Shown here piece after piece: positions 35,640 through 47,912 of a stretch of 64,000 nt of DNA. Position 1 is the first letter of the stretch, and the number at the start of each line of letters is the position of its first letter. Source of the stretch: Taenia hydatigena. Taxonomy: Eukaryota > Platyhelminthes > Cestoda > Cyclophyllidea > Taeniidae. The stretch is taken from assembly GCA_036345935.2 (NCBI GenBank), contig JADWOT020000010.1, positions 830,633 through 894,632 on the forward strand, in the 5' to 3' direction. The translations under genes and the position numbers were made by a program. The notes beneath the pieces were generated by a model. The model was given only the letters and a program-made list of their open reading frames with translations, made no database searches and was not told the origin of the DNA.

Positions 35640-36162
35640 TGTATTCATTTACCTCTTGCCTACACCAAATAAGCAGAGGTGAGCTTCGTGGATAGATATT
35701 TTGTTGTTTCTTCAAAAATCCTCATAGTTACCATTCCTGCAACTATGATAGTTTCGGTTGAAGGAGTAGCTGCATTGACTAATCCGGGTGAAGTCTCGTG
35801 AGCGTGGGCGTTGCCATTTCGAAGTAGCCAATTTGCCTCCTAATTGAATGCGTCACATAAAATAATCAACCCACTCCGATTTGCGCTATAAATTCAGGTG
35901 AGGTATTTACCCTATTTAATAAAAATTCGCAAAATCGATGCCTAAACTGTGCAAAATGGAAGTAACTGAAGCAAGATTACGCAACGACTGGCCTAACATT
36001 GCAAAAACTGCTGACATGCGCAGAACAGCACTTGATCAGAAAGCATCTTTGTCAGGGTAACATTCGAAGATTTCTACGCGATGCACTAAGTCATATTTGC
36101 ATTGTAACTGGGACTCTGCAGCATTCGCCACTTTCAATATTGCGAACCCAGCCTCCGCTTAA
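35640..36162 (+). CDS. Candidate three-exon C-terminal segment
   Basis: Three short exons join in phase: 35640-35678, ending AGAG before GTGAGC; 35728-35787, reading TIPATMIVSVEGVAALTNP and ending before GTGAAG; and 36122-36162, after GACTCTGCAG, reading FATFNIANPASA and a TAA stop. All three introns have GT-AG ends. The exons are short enough that chance agreement is possible. No phase-compatible link to the preceding candidate was found. Confidence 0.3.
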
Positions 36163-36216
36163 AAGAAGCTAGCATCAATCCAATCAAATTTGTAAATGAA
36201 TGGAGACTTCTTTTAG

Positions 36217-36616
36217 TGTGTAATGGCCATCTCCCGTGGCACACAGATAGGTCGTGTGGGGATAATTGCTACCCTGCAATGCTTCACGTGTTAAATGGGC
36301 ATCCCTTTCCTCCGGCACTTGCATTTTCCAATCCTTTCATGTTCTTATTTGCTCTTCTATTCACTGCCCCTACTTTTGGTTGTGTAGGCAGGAATGCATA
36401 CAGTCCAGCGAAAACGGAAAAGACTCAACGTCGTGGGCATCAAAGGATGTTGGTGATCTGTCAGTTCCAGCAGAGGTAATGCATTTCAGGTGTCGTGGAC
36501 AATCGGTAAGTGAACTGATGCGAGACGGTTCTCATGCAATTCCTAAATGCTAATTATAGGAATCAATTTTAAAGGAACACATTGAGCACTTGAGCGTGTG
36601 GTTTGATTTTGAACAG
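36217..36616 (+). CDS. Candidate multi-exon gene fragment, unrecognised
   Basis: Exons at 36217-36250, 36388-36475 and 36560-36616 join in phase. The second reads QECIQSSENGKDSTSWASKD then VGDLSVPAE before GTAATG. The third reads ESILKEHIEHLSVWFDFEQ before GTATTT. Stronger alternative donors 30 bases (GTAAGT at 36506) and 9 bases (GTAAGC at 36626) further on keep the frame, so alternative donor use is possible. A terminal exon after TGTCATCAG at 36779 could end it. The acidic and amphipathic pattern looks natural. No domain is recognised. Confidence 0.4.
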
Positions 36617-36829
36617 GTATTTCCGGTAAGCACAGTCAGTGACTTCATGAAAAGTGTCCACCTGCACAGTCATTGTGTTGTTGGTTGCAGTTGCTTCGAA
36701 TGCAAAACCAGTGGACATCATGCAAGTGGAATTGGCAAATACACATTGAGTGGTGCATTTTGGGGTAGTCACTGTCATCAGGAAGAAGTCGTGTCTGATA
36801 TCATTCGTTTTTAAGCAGATTGAACAATA

Positions 36830-37970
36830 TCTTGGTTATTAGAAAAATATGCTCATAAATTTATCCCAACACGCAAAGAAAGAATTATCTGCTTGGTTTA
36901 ATTTCAACAAGACGCCGAGTTGCTCGGTACATGCTACTTCAATTTACTATGGACATTCACATCCAGTGCTCTTAATGTGTAAAATTTGTTTGCGTTTCTC
37001 GTCACCATCAGAATGGTAGCTACAAATTATTCTTCCATGTAGTTTGCTTAGGCACCCATAAATTAGACTTCAAGTAAGCATTTCAGCGGCGTGTGCGGCA
37101 ATGTAAAGCGTTTCAGTTTGTTTAGCGATTGTAATCAACCGTTCTCGGCTGAATTTCTGCCCACTGGCTTGCTTACACGGGCGTTTGTCTGGCATCCTGA
37201 CTATCCAGTCGGCTGACTGGATAATCGGCTGATCGTCTGACCCCTGCCTCGCCGGTCAAGCTGCTGCAGCATGGAAGTCCAACTCTCCGCAGGTTGGCTA
37301 AAACGATAAAACTTATGCAAATTTGTTGATGAAATCAGGAGAGACAGCGCGGTCTCGTGTAGATAGCAGCAACTTATTTCCATCTTTTAGATTTGCTACT
37401 CGCTTAAAGATGGTAGAAGGATACACAGCTCACACGCAAATGTAACGCGAAATCAGGCAGCACAATACAGAACTTGCAAGCACGTAGGCAAGTTATTAAC
37501 TGTTCGTAGGAGGTGGTGATAAAAAATCACAAATGAGATAAGATGTAATAAAAGTTTACTAAGAATTGTCTGAGATTAGTGAAGAATATGTGCAAAATCG
37601 TTAAGCTTGTTATTTTCTTCAAGGGACAAACAAGTGAATCATGACTACATGCGTATTGGTCGTAATCGCAATCGACAATGCATGTAGTCTCTTTGTTGCA
37701 AGTCTCGACTGCAACGATTATTTGCCGCATCAGAGATAGTGAGGCTGTGCGCAACTCCTGTGAGTTGAAATGGGCCCAATCAGGACACCACTTAATATGA
37801 CGGCCTCGTAAAACAAATTAACTCGCAAAATTTGTTATCACTCAGGTGACTTACTAAGCGACATCCTTGATAATTGGGATACGTTATTTAAAAAAAAATA
37901 TGCGGATACCTGAGACGAGGCAGAATTTGACACGATAATACTTGCTTCTTCCTAAATTCTGTGCCCATTA
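36830..37970. other. No supported gene
   Basis: Only chance-length frames were seen on either strand. Confidence 0.4.
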
Positions 37971-37973
37971 AAT

Positions 37974-38246
37974 TTAAGCACATTTTTGGACAGTGCCAGT
38001 AAAATTCACTAAAATTTGCTTCTGCCCGAGGTTGACGTGGCTGATAATGAAACAGATAATACCGGCTTTGCTCCTTGCCACTTCCTTTGACGCTTTTGAA
38101 GCCGAAGTTGAGTTTTTCATCGTGTTAGCTTTATGCGTTATCACCTGTTCCAGCTGACTTTCGTGGATACAAAACGACCAGTCACTTGTGTCAGTGATTG
38201 GCATGCTTCGATTAAGGGCGATAGATAAGCTGTTATGCATGATCAC
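37974..38246 (-). CDS. Candidate ORF, serine/threonine-rich
   Basis: A 90-codon minus-strand frame ends in TGA or TAA-type stop at its left end. It reads ITDTSDWSFCIHESQLEQV and then KNSTSASKASKEVARSKAG, with coding-like third positions. An ATG lies at codon 3. No splice partner or family is evident. Confidence 0.3.
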   Translation of the reverse strand: MIMHNSLSIALNRSMPITDTSDWSFCIHESQLEQVITHKANTMKNSTSASKASKEVARSKAGIICFIISHVNLGQKQILVNFTGTVQKCA

Positions 38247-38632
38247 AGTTGTCGCTGTCGCTAACGCCGGTCATTCTACTCACCACTTCACATGAAATCC
38301 ACGGGCTCTGTCAAGCTCGGGTCTTCGTGAATTCAAATAGAATTTTCATGCTCCGTATCGAAACTTGCGATAAATACTTAGTCAAAGATTAATGCACCTG
38401 AAGCTGTATTTGAGCATGTGAGCTGCAAAATTGAAAAAATGTGGCTCGCTCAGCAGTGCTCATCAACAAGAGTATGTAAGTACTTAGTCTCAAAGGGCGT
38501 AGGGCTCACTGCAGACATGGCTGCAATTGGCTTTTAACTTTGTTAAGAAGAGCAAGTAGTGGCTTCATGCTACACATGTTAATCACACTGGAGTCTCGTC
38601 TGCCGAAGTTTAACACTGCGGTAAATAATTAC

Positions 38633-38973
38633 CATCATGATAGGCTCGGTTGAACTGGAAGCTAAGCAGACGAATCCAATTTCCCGTTGCGAAATAAATT
38701 GATGCACACACATTCTGAATAAATCAGGTAATAATAACATCAGACATGCCTTTTCTGGTGGTGTGGACTGCTCCAAAATTTCCCATCTACCGGACACTCG
38801 TCAGCTCGAGTCGACAACGCGTCAAACGGTTGTGTTGGACACAAGCACTGCCTGAAGTAAGCAATGTTTGGCGAAGCATCTTTCATTGACTGATTTATCT
38901 GCATCGACGATTCGCTACTCTTAATGATCCGTCCGAAAATCCAACAGCTCATAGCTCCACAAATGTGGACCAT
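38633..38973 (-). CDS. Candidate exons in two overlapping frames
   Basis: The upstream frame (to 38973) reads QINQSMKDASPNIAYFRQC. The downstream frame reads EQSTPPEKACLMLLLPDLF and ends CATGATG before GTAATT at 38632, a good donor. Both look coding but overlap by about 60 bases. Joining them needs a 23-base intron or a frameshift, which is unusual. This may be a broken gene or a chance overlap. Confidence 0.25.
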
Positions 38974-39694
38974 GCCCGTTTTTAGTGAGAATTATATTTT
39001 TATTCTACCATCGTGTAAATAACACGTTGACGAAAATAGGACTAATGGTCTAATCACGATCGAAAACAGGAGAGCCGTGAAAGGGTGGTGATGAGGAAGG
39101 AAGGACCGTAAATATCGCCACCGGGGCTTCTCTCTAGCATTCTTATCATGACTTTGATTGCAGCTTTTTCACGTCTTATTTGCGGCAAATACGACGCTGA
39201 TTTCTTTTAAATGGAGACCTAAACTACAAATCAGAAAATAATGGCTTGTGCCTTGCCTCTATTACAAGGTAAATCTAAGAGGACATCACCCAGGGAAATT
39301 TTGAACATTAAACTGACGAAGGCAAGGTACTTATTAAATAGATTGCTGCTTGGATCAGAGTCTTTATGAGCCACTGCTCTTACCGACCATAGTAACACCT
39401 GCTAGTGTGCCATTCCAAGTATTTTTATTTCTAAGAAACCAATCTTAACCAACGTGTCCCACAATTCGGTGCTGTCCAGCAGACTGTCGATTGCTTTTCA
39501 TCTTTTGTTAAGTCTGCACCAATTTCGTAAAATGGCATATTTGCCCAAGGGTAAGTAATCTGTTGTGTCTTAAGCATCCAAATGTGCTCTGGCTTTTTAA
39601 TTAAAATAATTATTCAGGTTTTTGGTGCACTAGAACAAGGTCTTGGATGATGATGTGCGGTTCCGGATCGTGAAATAGGCAATCCCCCTATCTA

Positions 39695-39849
39695 CTAGAC
39701 TGTCGGACACTCAGTGCCCGCCATTTGCTCTTCGTTGGTGCATTTCGGCTTCGTGTAATCAATTTCTATAGCATATGCATCGCATTGCGGTGGTTTCTTA
39801 ATATCTGGCGTCTTAAAATGGGACTGTACTTTACAGAAACGAAAGTAAC
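39695..39849 (-). CDS. Candidate C-terminal exon
   Basis: After an AAATTTTAG acceptor the minus strand reads YFRFCKVQSHFKTPDIKKPP, then CDAYAIEIDYTKPKCTNEEQ, and stops at TAG. The codon pattern is good. Upstream on the same strand, sequence at 39920-39990 is open and ends at a donor, ACAAG before GTAAGC, but its best frame is out of phase with this exon. That donor region is the one shared with 7.8 kb (repeat D). Confidence 0.4.
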
Positions 39850-39859
39850 CTAAAATTTG

Positions 39860-39940
39860 GGACATAACGCGTTCTTTTTGCAGCCGCAAAACAAAATGTG
39901 GTCTAACAGAAGGCTTACCTTGTTTGGCGCCTGAGTCCTA
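39860..39940 (-). repeat. Repeat D, second locus with GTAAGC donor-like site
   Basis: Matches 7755-7825 on the same strand, sharing GTAAGCCTTCTGTTA and a run ending GCGGCTGCAAAA. Confidence 0.5.
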
Positions 39941-40254
39941 GTGGGATCGGTTTCATATCAAGCCTGGTGATATCGGCTTCACTTTGCCCTTTAGTATAAA
40001 GACGGAGGATCATCAGTGTACATAATCTTATAAATAGGCGCCCACTTGTGGATTATCAATTAAACGAGCTTCATTGAAAGGCGCTTCCTACCAGTAGGAC
40101 TTTGTGAAAAATGCTAATTTGTTAAGATTCGATTAAATTCAAAAAATAAACAGGCCACGATAAGGTGATTACTGTGTCCATAATCGCAGCGATATCAAGA
40201 ATATTCGCGGCACAAAGCATATGCTTCTTTTTTATCTCTATTTTATTATTCCAG

Positions 40255-40362
40255 CACAAGAAATATACCTGCGGCGCAATTTCGTCTGCATTTTTCGAAC
40301 CTGCCATAATCTACGCTTTCACCGGAATCCTTGTCGATTACAAGGAAACAACGATAGAATGA
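40255..40362 (+). CDS. Candidate C-terminal exon
   Basis: After a strong TTTTATTATTCCAG acceptor, the frame reads HKKYTCGAISSAFFEPAIIY, then AFTGILVDYKETTIE, and stops at TGA. It is in phase 0. Third positions are mostly C or T, as in the better exons here. Upstream partner exons were not identified with confidence. Confidence 0.4.
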   Translation, partial: HKKYTCGAISSAFFEPAIIYAFTGILVDYKETTIE

Positions 40363-40767
40363 GTAAAGTCATAATGTAAGGCGAGATAGCTTAGGTTCAA
40401 AGCCATGCAATAAGACAACTTTGATTTAATTTGACACTAATTTTGGATTGCTAGGCAACTAATGTCGTGTAGACGAAATTAAAATAGGCTCTACCCATCA
40501 TCAGCCTTAACTCTGGGCTATAGCTATTGCATTTTTTGCTTTCTTAATATATTTGAAGTTTAGTGAATGTTCTTGATAGTTTTGCTTGCTACATCAGTAA
40601 ATGCTCCGCCTTTTACCAAAACATGCTACTTTTTATAGCTAGAATAATAATTCGATGTAAAGGCCCTACAAAGGCAATTGCATATTAATGCGACTTAACC
40701 TAGGAAACAGTAAACACCGCAAGGCGATCAAGGAACACCACTCTTTATTTTTTTAAAGATTTGGAAG

Positions 40768-40842
40768 GATCATGTTACCAAAGTGGACTGTATTCATTTT
40801 CTGTTGCACTTTGAGGGTTCGAATCCGGCCTATCCTTTAGTG
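40768..40842 (+). other. tRNA-like A box and B box, probable SINE or tRNA relic
   Basis: A TTACCAAAGTGG word resembling an A box is followed about 50 bases later by GGTTCGAATCC, which fits a B box. Seven bases near each end can pair at five positions like an acceptor stem. The T stem and anticodon stem do not pair, so this is not a working tRNA. Confidence 0.35.
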
Positions 40843-41023
40843 CTTATTCGTGGTACTCTACCCATACGTGACCATGTCCCTCCTACAATTCAGGCCATTG
40901 TGCAATTAATCCCAGGAACCAGCGGCTTGTTTAGAACTGACATTCTCATAAAGCAATTATAAAATTCCGACTTTTGCATACGACTAGCGCCGAACAGCCG
41001 AGAAGTGAGTAAATCGTGGTTTA

Positions 41024-41371
41024 ATGTTTCTTCACCCGTCTCCAAATGCTGTTGGTGACAGAGATAGCAAAATTGAGGACATCAGATGTCACTTCAACGC
41101 AAGACGATCCGCTTGTGAAGACGCTGCTAGTTATTTTGTAAAACCATCTCATGACACCGAAAGGCTTGAGTTGGATGCACAGAGTCGGGTGTCCCACAAT
41201 GTAAATACTTGAGCTCCAGATCTGACTCTTTACGCACGAACGACAAGTTTGACTATTCAAATAAACATTCGAAATTAAAGTATGCAGTCTTTTCCGCATG
41301 AAAAATCTGCCATTTTTCCGGCCAAGCATAAACCTTATCCTTTTATAAGGAATCAGTCAATCAGGAATTAG
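41024..41371 (+). CDS. Candidate two-exon gene or 3' exons
   Basis: The first exon is open from at least 41024 and ends CCCACAAT before GTAAAT at 41201. An alternative start is the TGACAG acceptor at 41061. It reads DSKIEDIRCHFNARRSACED and later SHDTERLELDAQSRVSHN. After an 87-base intron ending AGTATGCAG, the second exon (41288-41371) continues in phase 0 as SFPHEKSAIFPAKHKPYPF and stops at TAG. Phase agreement and natural composition support it. I do not recognise the protein. Confidence 0.4.
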
Positions 41372-41944
41372 CTCGTGTTGGGAATTAGTACTTCGTCAAA
41401 TGTGGTGGTTCATTATGCTTGCACCTTCACAGAGCTTGGCATATCGCGTTCCTCTCCAGCACAAATCAGTGACCATGTTGTCAGATTTGTGCCCCAACCT
41501 TTTAGTTTAATTTACAGGCACACGTCTCTTCTCGGCTATTGGTCTTTGCGTCCGCTTTGCTGTTTCCTAAATTTATCTCTAACTCCGCCAACTTTATCTT
41601 CCTTCTAGTCACACTCATCACCACTTGCAATGTTCCCTGCCTTTACTGAAACCCCAAAAGACTTAAATTCACTATACATCCTATTGTTTCTCCTCTTCTC
41701 TTTTCTGCTCTACCACCCAAATAACATTTGTTTGGTAGCCTTTTTACCGATATAATCTTATGGAAACGGTGTTGTAGCGTTATAGTGATGTCCCAACTTA
41801 CATTTTATAACAGTTGTTTTCATCTCATATTTGTAAAAGGGAAGTACCTTGAAACAAAAGTACTAATCAACTTAACAATCGATGTTGCATAGTCATAATT
41901 ATTTAGTGCCTAGAGCATTGATGATTTAAGCTAGGCTTAAGAAG

Positions 41945-44900
41945 GGCAGTCACTTCTTCCCTCAGTCGCATTGTAGAAGTCTTCAGCTCAATAGGGTCCG
42001 TCTGCGATTGGCCGATAAGCATAAGCAGGACAGACACATTTAGAGGGGTGAATACTCACACACCCATTCCATTTTGGCCAAGAAATCTGTATCCACAAGA
42101 TCGTGTGAACGTCTCCGAGGATGCGTGGCTAGCGTTAGGAATAGATAGTTGACGCGTAGGTGACACCTGCATTTAAATTTGCTTTAGTAGGTAACACGTA
42201 GTAGAAGTGGTGTGTTAGCAATTAGGTCAACATGTCCATCGCAATTAAACATTCTCCAAATGAAAGTTATTTTTGACAGGGAACGTGGATGAAGTACGCA
42301 AACGTACGTGGTAGAACTTCTAATTGCTGCGGTGTTTCCGGAGCAGATTTCTGGTAATGCGATCATTTTAAGACTGTAATTGACGCAATAAGAGCACGCA
42401 CCATGACTGACGAAATGGCTTTTACTGACGTATGTGGGGGTGGATAGGTGTGGTTGACGTGTGTCAAACTAACTTTACCATTAATTGATGGTAAGGCAAT
42501 CTCATATGTCTCGGGCATGGGAAGTGTCAATAACCCGAGTCAAATTTTTTTTTGGAAAAGTATGGAAACGCGTCAAACACTTCTTACGTGCACTTTAAAA
42601 AGGCTTAGTTCATCAACCTGCATTGCCCTTCCTCAACCTTTTTGGTGACTCTTTATTCAGCATACGCATTGTCGTTTGCTCTGCTTTCGCGTGCGACTCT
42701 GCATAAGGAGGCCTATGCAAAAATTTAAGGCTAACAGATCGTGGAGGGTCGGAAGAGGCTACGGAAATGTTAGGAAGAAGAAATCTAGTAGAACTTAGTC
42801 AAGAGAAAGAGGAGCAAAAGATTGCAGAACTTCTATCCATTAAAGCTTATTTCAACAAGCGACCATGACTTGTTTCAGCAAATTATTATAGATGCACATG
42901 GAATGAATTGACGGAAGCGCAATTGCTGAATGATGCAGAACTGGGTTAGTAAGCCATGTAGTGACGGAATGGTATGGAATCAATGAATCAAAGTAGAAGC
43001 AGTGCAGATTACTTGCTTGCGAGGCTAGCTGACTTTGTAAAAAGCAGACAGATAAGCAAAAATTGCCACGAGTTGTCTATAATGGATAATAACAATGATT
43101 TGTGCGGACGTGTGTGAACAGATGAGGGGATGGAAATGTGGACGAATACAAAACAATGCATCGGAGGAATAAAGTGAGAGTGCAACAAAGTGCACAGATA
43201 GGTAGGATGGAACTAGGTGGCAAACTCACATGCTGACTTTCTTTGCCTATAATTAAGTGACAAAAGGTGTATTGTGATACGAGACGGTTAATTCATGTAG
43301 TTCCTGTTAGGCAGAAATGTCAGGAGAAAAATCAAATCTAGCTGGCAAAATCGAGTTCCAAAAGCATTAATGATGTGTCGAACTGAGTTCTATGGTTATT
43401 TCTTCATCGAGTGAATAGAGCTGACTTGTGTTTATTAATTCTTGGACTTCGTACACGTGACGGGCATGGCTTTACAGCTGTTTGAGGTGATTGCCACCCT
43501 CCACCGAAGTAGCAAGGAAGGGCAGTTGAGACGTTTATGCAGCCATCATCTCTCATTCTCCTAGCATATCTTGATTGCCTATTTTGGGGTCTTTGTAAGG
43601 CAGAAAACTCCATAGGCTATGGCGAGAACGCCTGCTAACACGGGTCAGTAGAAAAACCACCATTCACTCCTTAAAACATCTGAATGAAGGAGTAACTAGC
43701 CGTAGTTTATCAGGCCTGGATTGGGAGGGTGAAAAAGATGAAATAGCTCTGCTTTAGAGGTGGAGCGACAGTTGAAATTCTAAGTTTGATTGTGCTTCTA
43801 CTTAGTGAAAATATTGTTTGATGCCACACAGAACCAAATAGGAATTAGAGGCCATTAAAAACACCATGGTATCCAATTGCAAATTGCATCTTAATGTTCG
43901 TGCGAGAATTCGCCATGAGGTCACATCGACGCTATCTTGCAACATGTAGGAAACCATAAACACGGTTAACGCTCATGCGGCTAATTGCGGCAGTGCGAAG
44001 GAGTTAGATATGGGTGGATGAGGTGTGTGGAAGGCATTAAACCCATCAACTGGTATTTTACTCAGAGGATTGTGTGCAAGCGCACACGCTTAGGCAACTA
44101 GTTATATTCAGTGTGAATTATGCAAAATAGTCGTGCTCAGTAACTTTGGTGTAGAATTCATCTTCTAACCACAATTTTAAACACGGTTACTAATTCTAAA
44201 TGGAAAACACATCGTTGAATAAAGGCACGTGAGGACGTGACGTGAGAGTTGGTTGGCCAGCGGATACGCTGTGAACGCACTACGGGTTCACACGTTAAAC
44301 ATGGCCTTACGCTGACCTAGTATATGCAGCTGTGTCACAATTACAGTATATCTGGTCGTGGCATCAACCGCCTAAATAAGTGGAAATAAAAGGTACTGCA
44401 TTCTGTTAAGTTACCAAATTAGTCAGCAGGGCTACACCTCGATTGCTCTGTGGTCAGACATTGCCAAACCCACGTAATCACTAAGCAGCTGCAAAATATT
44501 TAAAACTAACAGAAGGTGAATCCGGTATGCATCTAAATGGCCGACCGCGTTCTTTTCATCCGTTAAGCCATTAAGTAGTCTGCTTAATAATTAGCTCAAA
44601 GGTTTACGCACGGTGCGGTGTCGCCATTATTGGCATAACAACGAAGGCGTAGCGTTGAGGAGAGGTACTACTGAAAAGCTAGTTAGTAAATGAAACACTC
44701 TACTGCAGACAACAGGAAAATGTTGGTAGTAAATGAGCAAATTAGAAATGTTTTGTGTAAGTAATGTGCACTGACTGACGTTGATTAAGTTGCTTTACTA
44801 TAACATGCTGTATTTAGCAAAAGAAATTTTGAAAAGAATTTTGGGCAAGGCTCTTGGAGGCAACGGACTCAAAGTGTGTGGACGTACGGCACCGTTTATC

Positions 44901-45170
44901 GGTTCTTACCTTGCAACTTTGTATGGTAAGTATCGATGCAGTTCGGTCTACGAGCTGCCATTGTTTGGCTGGTCCTACGGGGCCTAAAATGGTGTGGATC
45001 AAAGGAAGGTGGTAGTTCGGTTGTGACCACGGGCTCACTGTCCGGTGGAGGGATTGGGTGTCTGATTTACTTCCACGCATTATGCCGCAAGTGGTTGGCC
45101 TGTGTCAATACAACAGGGGTGGAAACAAAGCTCTAGCCTGAAATACACTAACCTAGTTATGCTACACTGC
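41945..45170 (+). repeat. Repeat family B, copy 3
   Basis: The most complete copy. It aligns with copy 2 from 21770 and with copy 1 up to 6010, ending near a CTACGGGGCCT block and a TGGTTGGCCTG block. It shows that the family is at least about 3.2 kb. There is no recognisable transposon enzyme in any frame. Confidence 0.7.
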
Positions 45171-45179
45171 CGGAGGCAG

Positions 45180-47534
45180 AGGTTGTAATAGTTAAAGGAC
45201 CTAATATATTGGGCGCATTCACATTCTAAGTCATTCACATCGAAATGAATATCATAATTGGGTAAGCAAGCTACTGTTTTAATACGGTTGACATAAATGG
45301 AACAGCGCTAGTGCAATTGTTCTCTGCTCTCATATTGCCGCTCTTGTAGGATTTTTATGAATGGCAAGTGGAGATCTAAATCCACTACGCTACGTCTAGG
45401 TATTAGAAATTAAACGGTTCTGTGGCTGCTAAGTAAATCATAGTTTATGTGCTTCGGAGGAACTCGGCGGCGGCCAAAATCTAGAAATGTTAATAAGTAG
45501 ATATTATGGATTACAACTGCATAGCACAATTTTGGTCGTGCCGGGGGGTTCAAATGCGATACGTGATGCAATGAGCCCCCATTGAGAATGCAGTTTCCGT
45601 GTCCATTCTTTCGTATGAATGCAACAATATCCACTTTGCAGCAATGAACAAAACATCACACGTGCAAGTGTGAAAAAAAGATTTCCTAATGTTCTCGATG
45701 CACCTTGATGGCCTTTCATTAGGCTCAATTCAATCTCAAACACAATATTTTCTTGTGTGGATGTTAGGGGAGCTATTTAAAAGACATCCTTTAAGCAGGC
45801 AGTCATCTGAATTCGAGCCAGCAGTGCAAACGTGTGAGAAATCCAATAATACACAACTTAAGGGCAGGCACTTTATTTTTGTGCATCAAATGCGACACAA
45901 TAATAACTGCTTGATCTTCTGCTTTCCCTTATTCTACCGCTGTCGTTACTTCTGCATCACCTTGAGGACATCAGGCCGAAGTGAGCAAGCCTACGATGGA
46001 CATTGCTTATGGAGTGCTTTCTGCACTGGTTTACATTTAGCTACTCTGCTGCATCTAAGAATCTTCTGCATCGTCTTGGAGAAATGACGACTTTCGGCCT
46101 TAGTTATTTGGAATTCTTTCCGGAGTTGGAAAGATGGGTCTGATGAAATGATTGCAGCCGTCACATTTCCTGGCCTACTTATCTCCAGTTGTGGTGAAGT
46201 AGGCTTACATACAATGGAGGACGCATATTTTTTTCAAGCTATTGCCTCCTTGTGTGGGGATGTGTGCTTCTGCCAAATTTGACGCCAAGTTGAGCACAGC
46301 TAACCTTGAGTGGTTAGTGATTTCTTCTCGATCCACAAACGTCCACAAACAATTAACAAAGCAGGATTTTTAATAAGGTAATGAAAATTTGGTTATGCTG
46401 GAGGAGTCAAGGACACTACCACCAGTTTGCAATCCAGGTGCAGATAAATCGGCCTAGCTTAAGCAATAAATCATTGCAATGCTGAAAAAGAATGGATACG
46501 CGTGTGACGAAGTCTGAATCATAAATACATTTGTCCTCAGTTCTCCTTGTTAAAGATATCACTTCTCAGACTTTAATTGAACAAAACACACTCGGAGGGG
46601 TATAAGAGATATGATGCTGCGACGGGATAATCGTCCTATTCTAAAGACATCCAGTGAACACTTCTGCTGTGTCAGTCGATACTATTGCACTTTCTAACCC
46701 GGCAAGAATTAAAATACTGCATATTCGATTGGATGGTGTAACGCCTTCGCATTCTTGATGCGAGCCTCAAGTTTTGGTGTGTAGCCATCACAATGTAACT
46801 CGATGTAAAAAAAATCCAATTCTAGTCCGTGCCTCCATTTGTCCTTTTATCCCGGAATCTCATTTAAATGCTAATGTGGTCGCTTGGAAGGCACAAATTT
46901 CTCATGCTAGCGGAAGGTCAACCAGAGCACAAATATACCTAATTCTCGTGGGTATTTTTTCCTACGATAACAAATGCAGCGGTCAAAATAAAATCAAAAT
47001 TTAACTTGATTATGGTATGTTGATTAGCTAATTAAAGGATATTAAATCATCTTGACAACCTCATTTGTCAGAGTAGAAGGAAGCACCCATGGGAATTAGG
47101 CAAATTTGTGCTCTGGTTGACTTTCTGCTAGTCGAAGCTAATTGGATCCCTTAACCTCCACAGAGGAATAACTAATACTTTGTGAGAGAGAAAATGATGA
47201 AACTCTTAAATCAACCTCACATATATTAGGCCGTATATCCGAAAGGCTACTATCGCATCCACACGTTGAGGCTTCGATTTTGTCCTCCGAATCCTAAGCT
47301 GCGCAAAGGGAACGGCTTGCCGAATGTGCCGATTTTATTAATTACGCAGAAGTCTTCATAGAACCGCGATGGGGCAAAGCACATCGGAAACAGCGGTTAT
47401 CTGTTAAATCCAAAACGTTTCTGCTAATTCTTCGCTACAAGGGTAGGCGTGCGACAACAAGCAGTGTGCGCTGTGAGACTTCTTGAATACTCTTGTTCCT
47501 TATACTTTATGGATCAAACTTAGTCTTTCTTCAG
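45180..47534. other. No well-supported gene
   Basis: A 132-codon plus-strand frame at 45689-46087 and a 76-codon one at 46774-47004 are open, but neither has convincing splice signals or a recognised domain. About two frames of the longer size are expected by chance. Confidence 0.35.
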
Positions 47535-47671
47535 GACCTATTGATTATAGAGAGAGAGGATGCCATTTTGCCAAGTTCATCCTGACTGAACATCGTCTTG
47601 TCTTGGTAACTAAAGAGATTAAGGAAGGCCTAAGCGACATCATACCTCACCCCCAAAAGCTGTTGCGATAA
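47535..47671 (+). CDS. Candidate C-terminal exon
   Basis: After a TCTTTCTTCAG acceptor (phase 1) the frame reads PIDYRERGCHFAKFILTEHR, then LVLVTKEIKEGLSDIIPHPQ, and stops at TAA. A donor, CTTG before GTAACT, lies inside and would give a shorter internal exon. No family is recognised. Confidence 0.35.
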
Positions 47672-47912
47672 CCTACTGCACTTCTGTTGCCAGTGCCTAC
47701 TTCTTCCACCTCGTTTGCTCTGATGCCTGACAAATCTCTCAGGCGGCTTTTGATGGGCCACAAAATGCACTAACTTTATCAGACCTATTAAAGTCATTAG
47801 AGACACATTGATAATTTAGGTTAGAATTGGAAACGAATACATACCCTAGAGTTTATATTTGGCAAGTTCATGGAGATCAGCACTATGAAAGCGTCTTTGA
47901 TCATATTTCACA

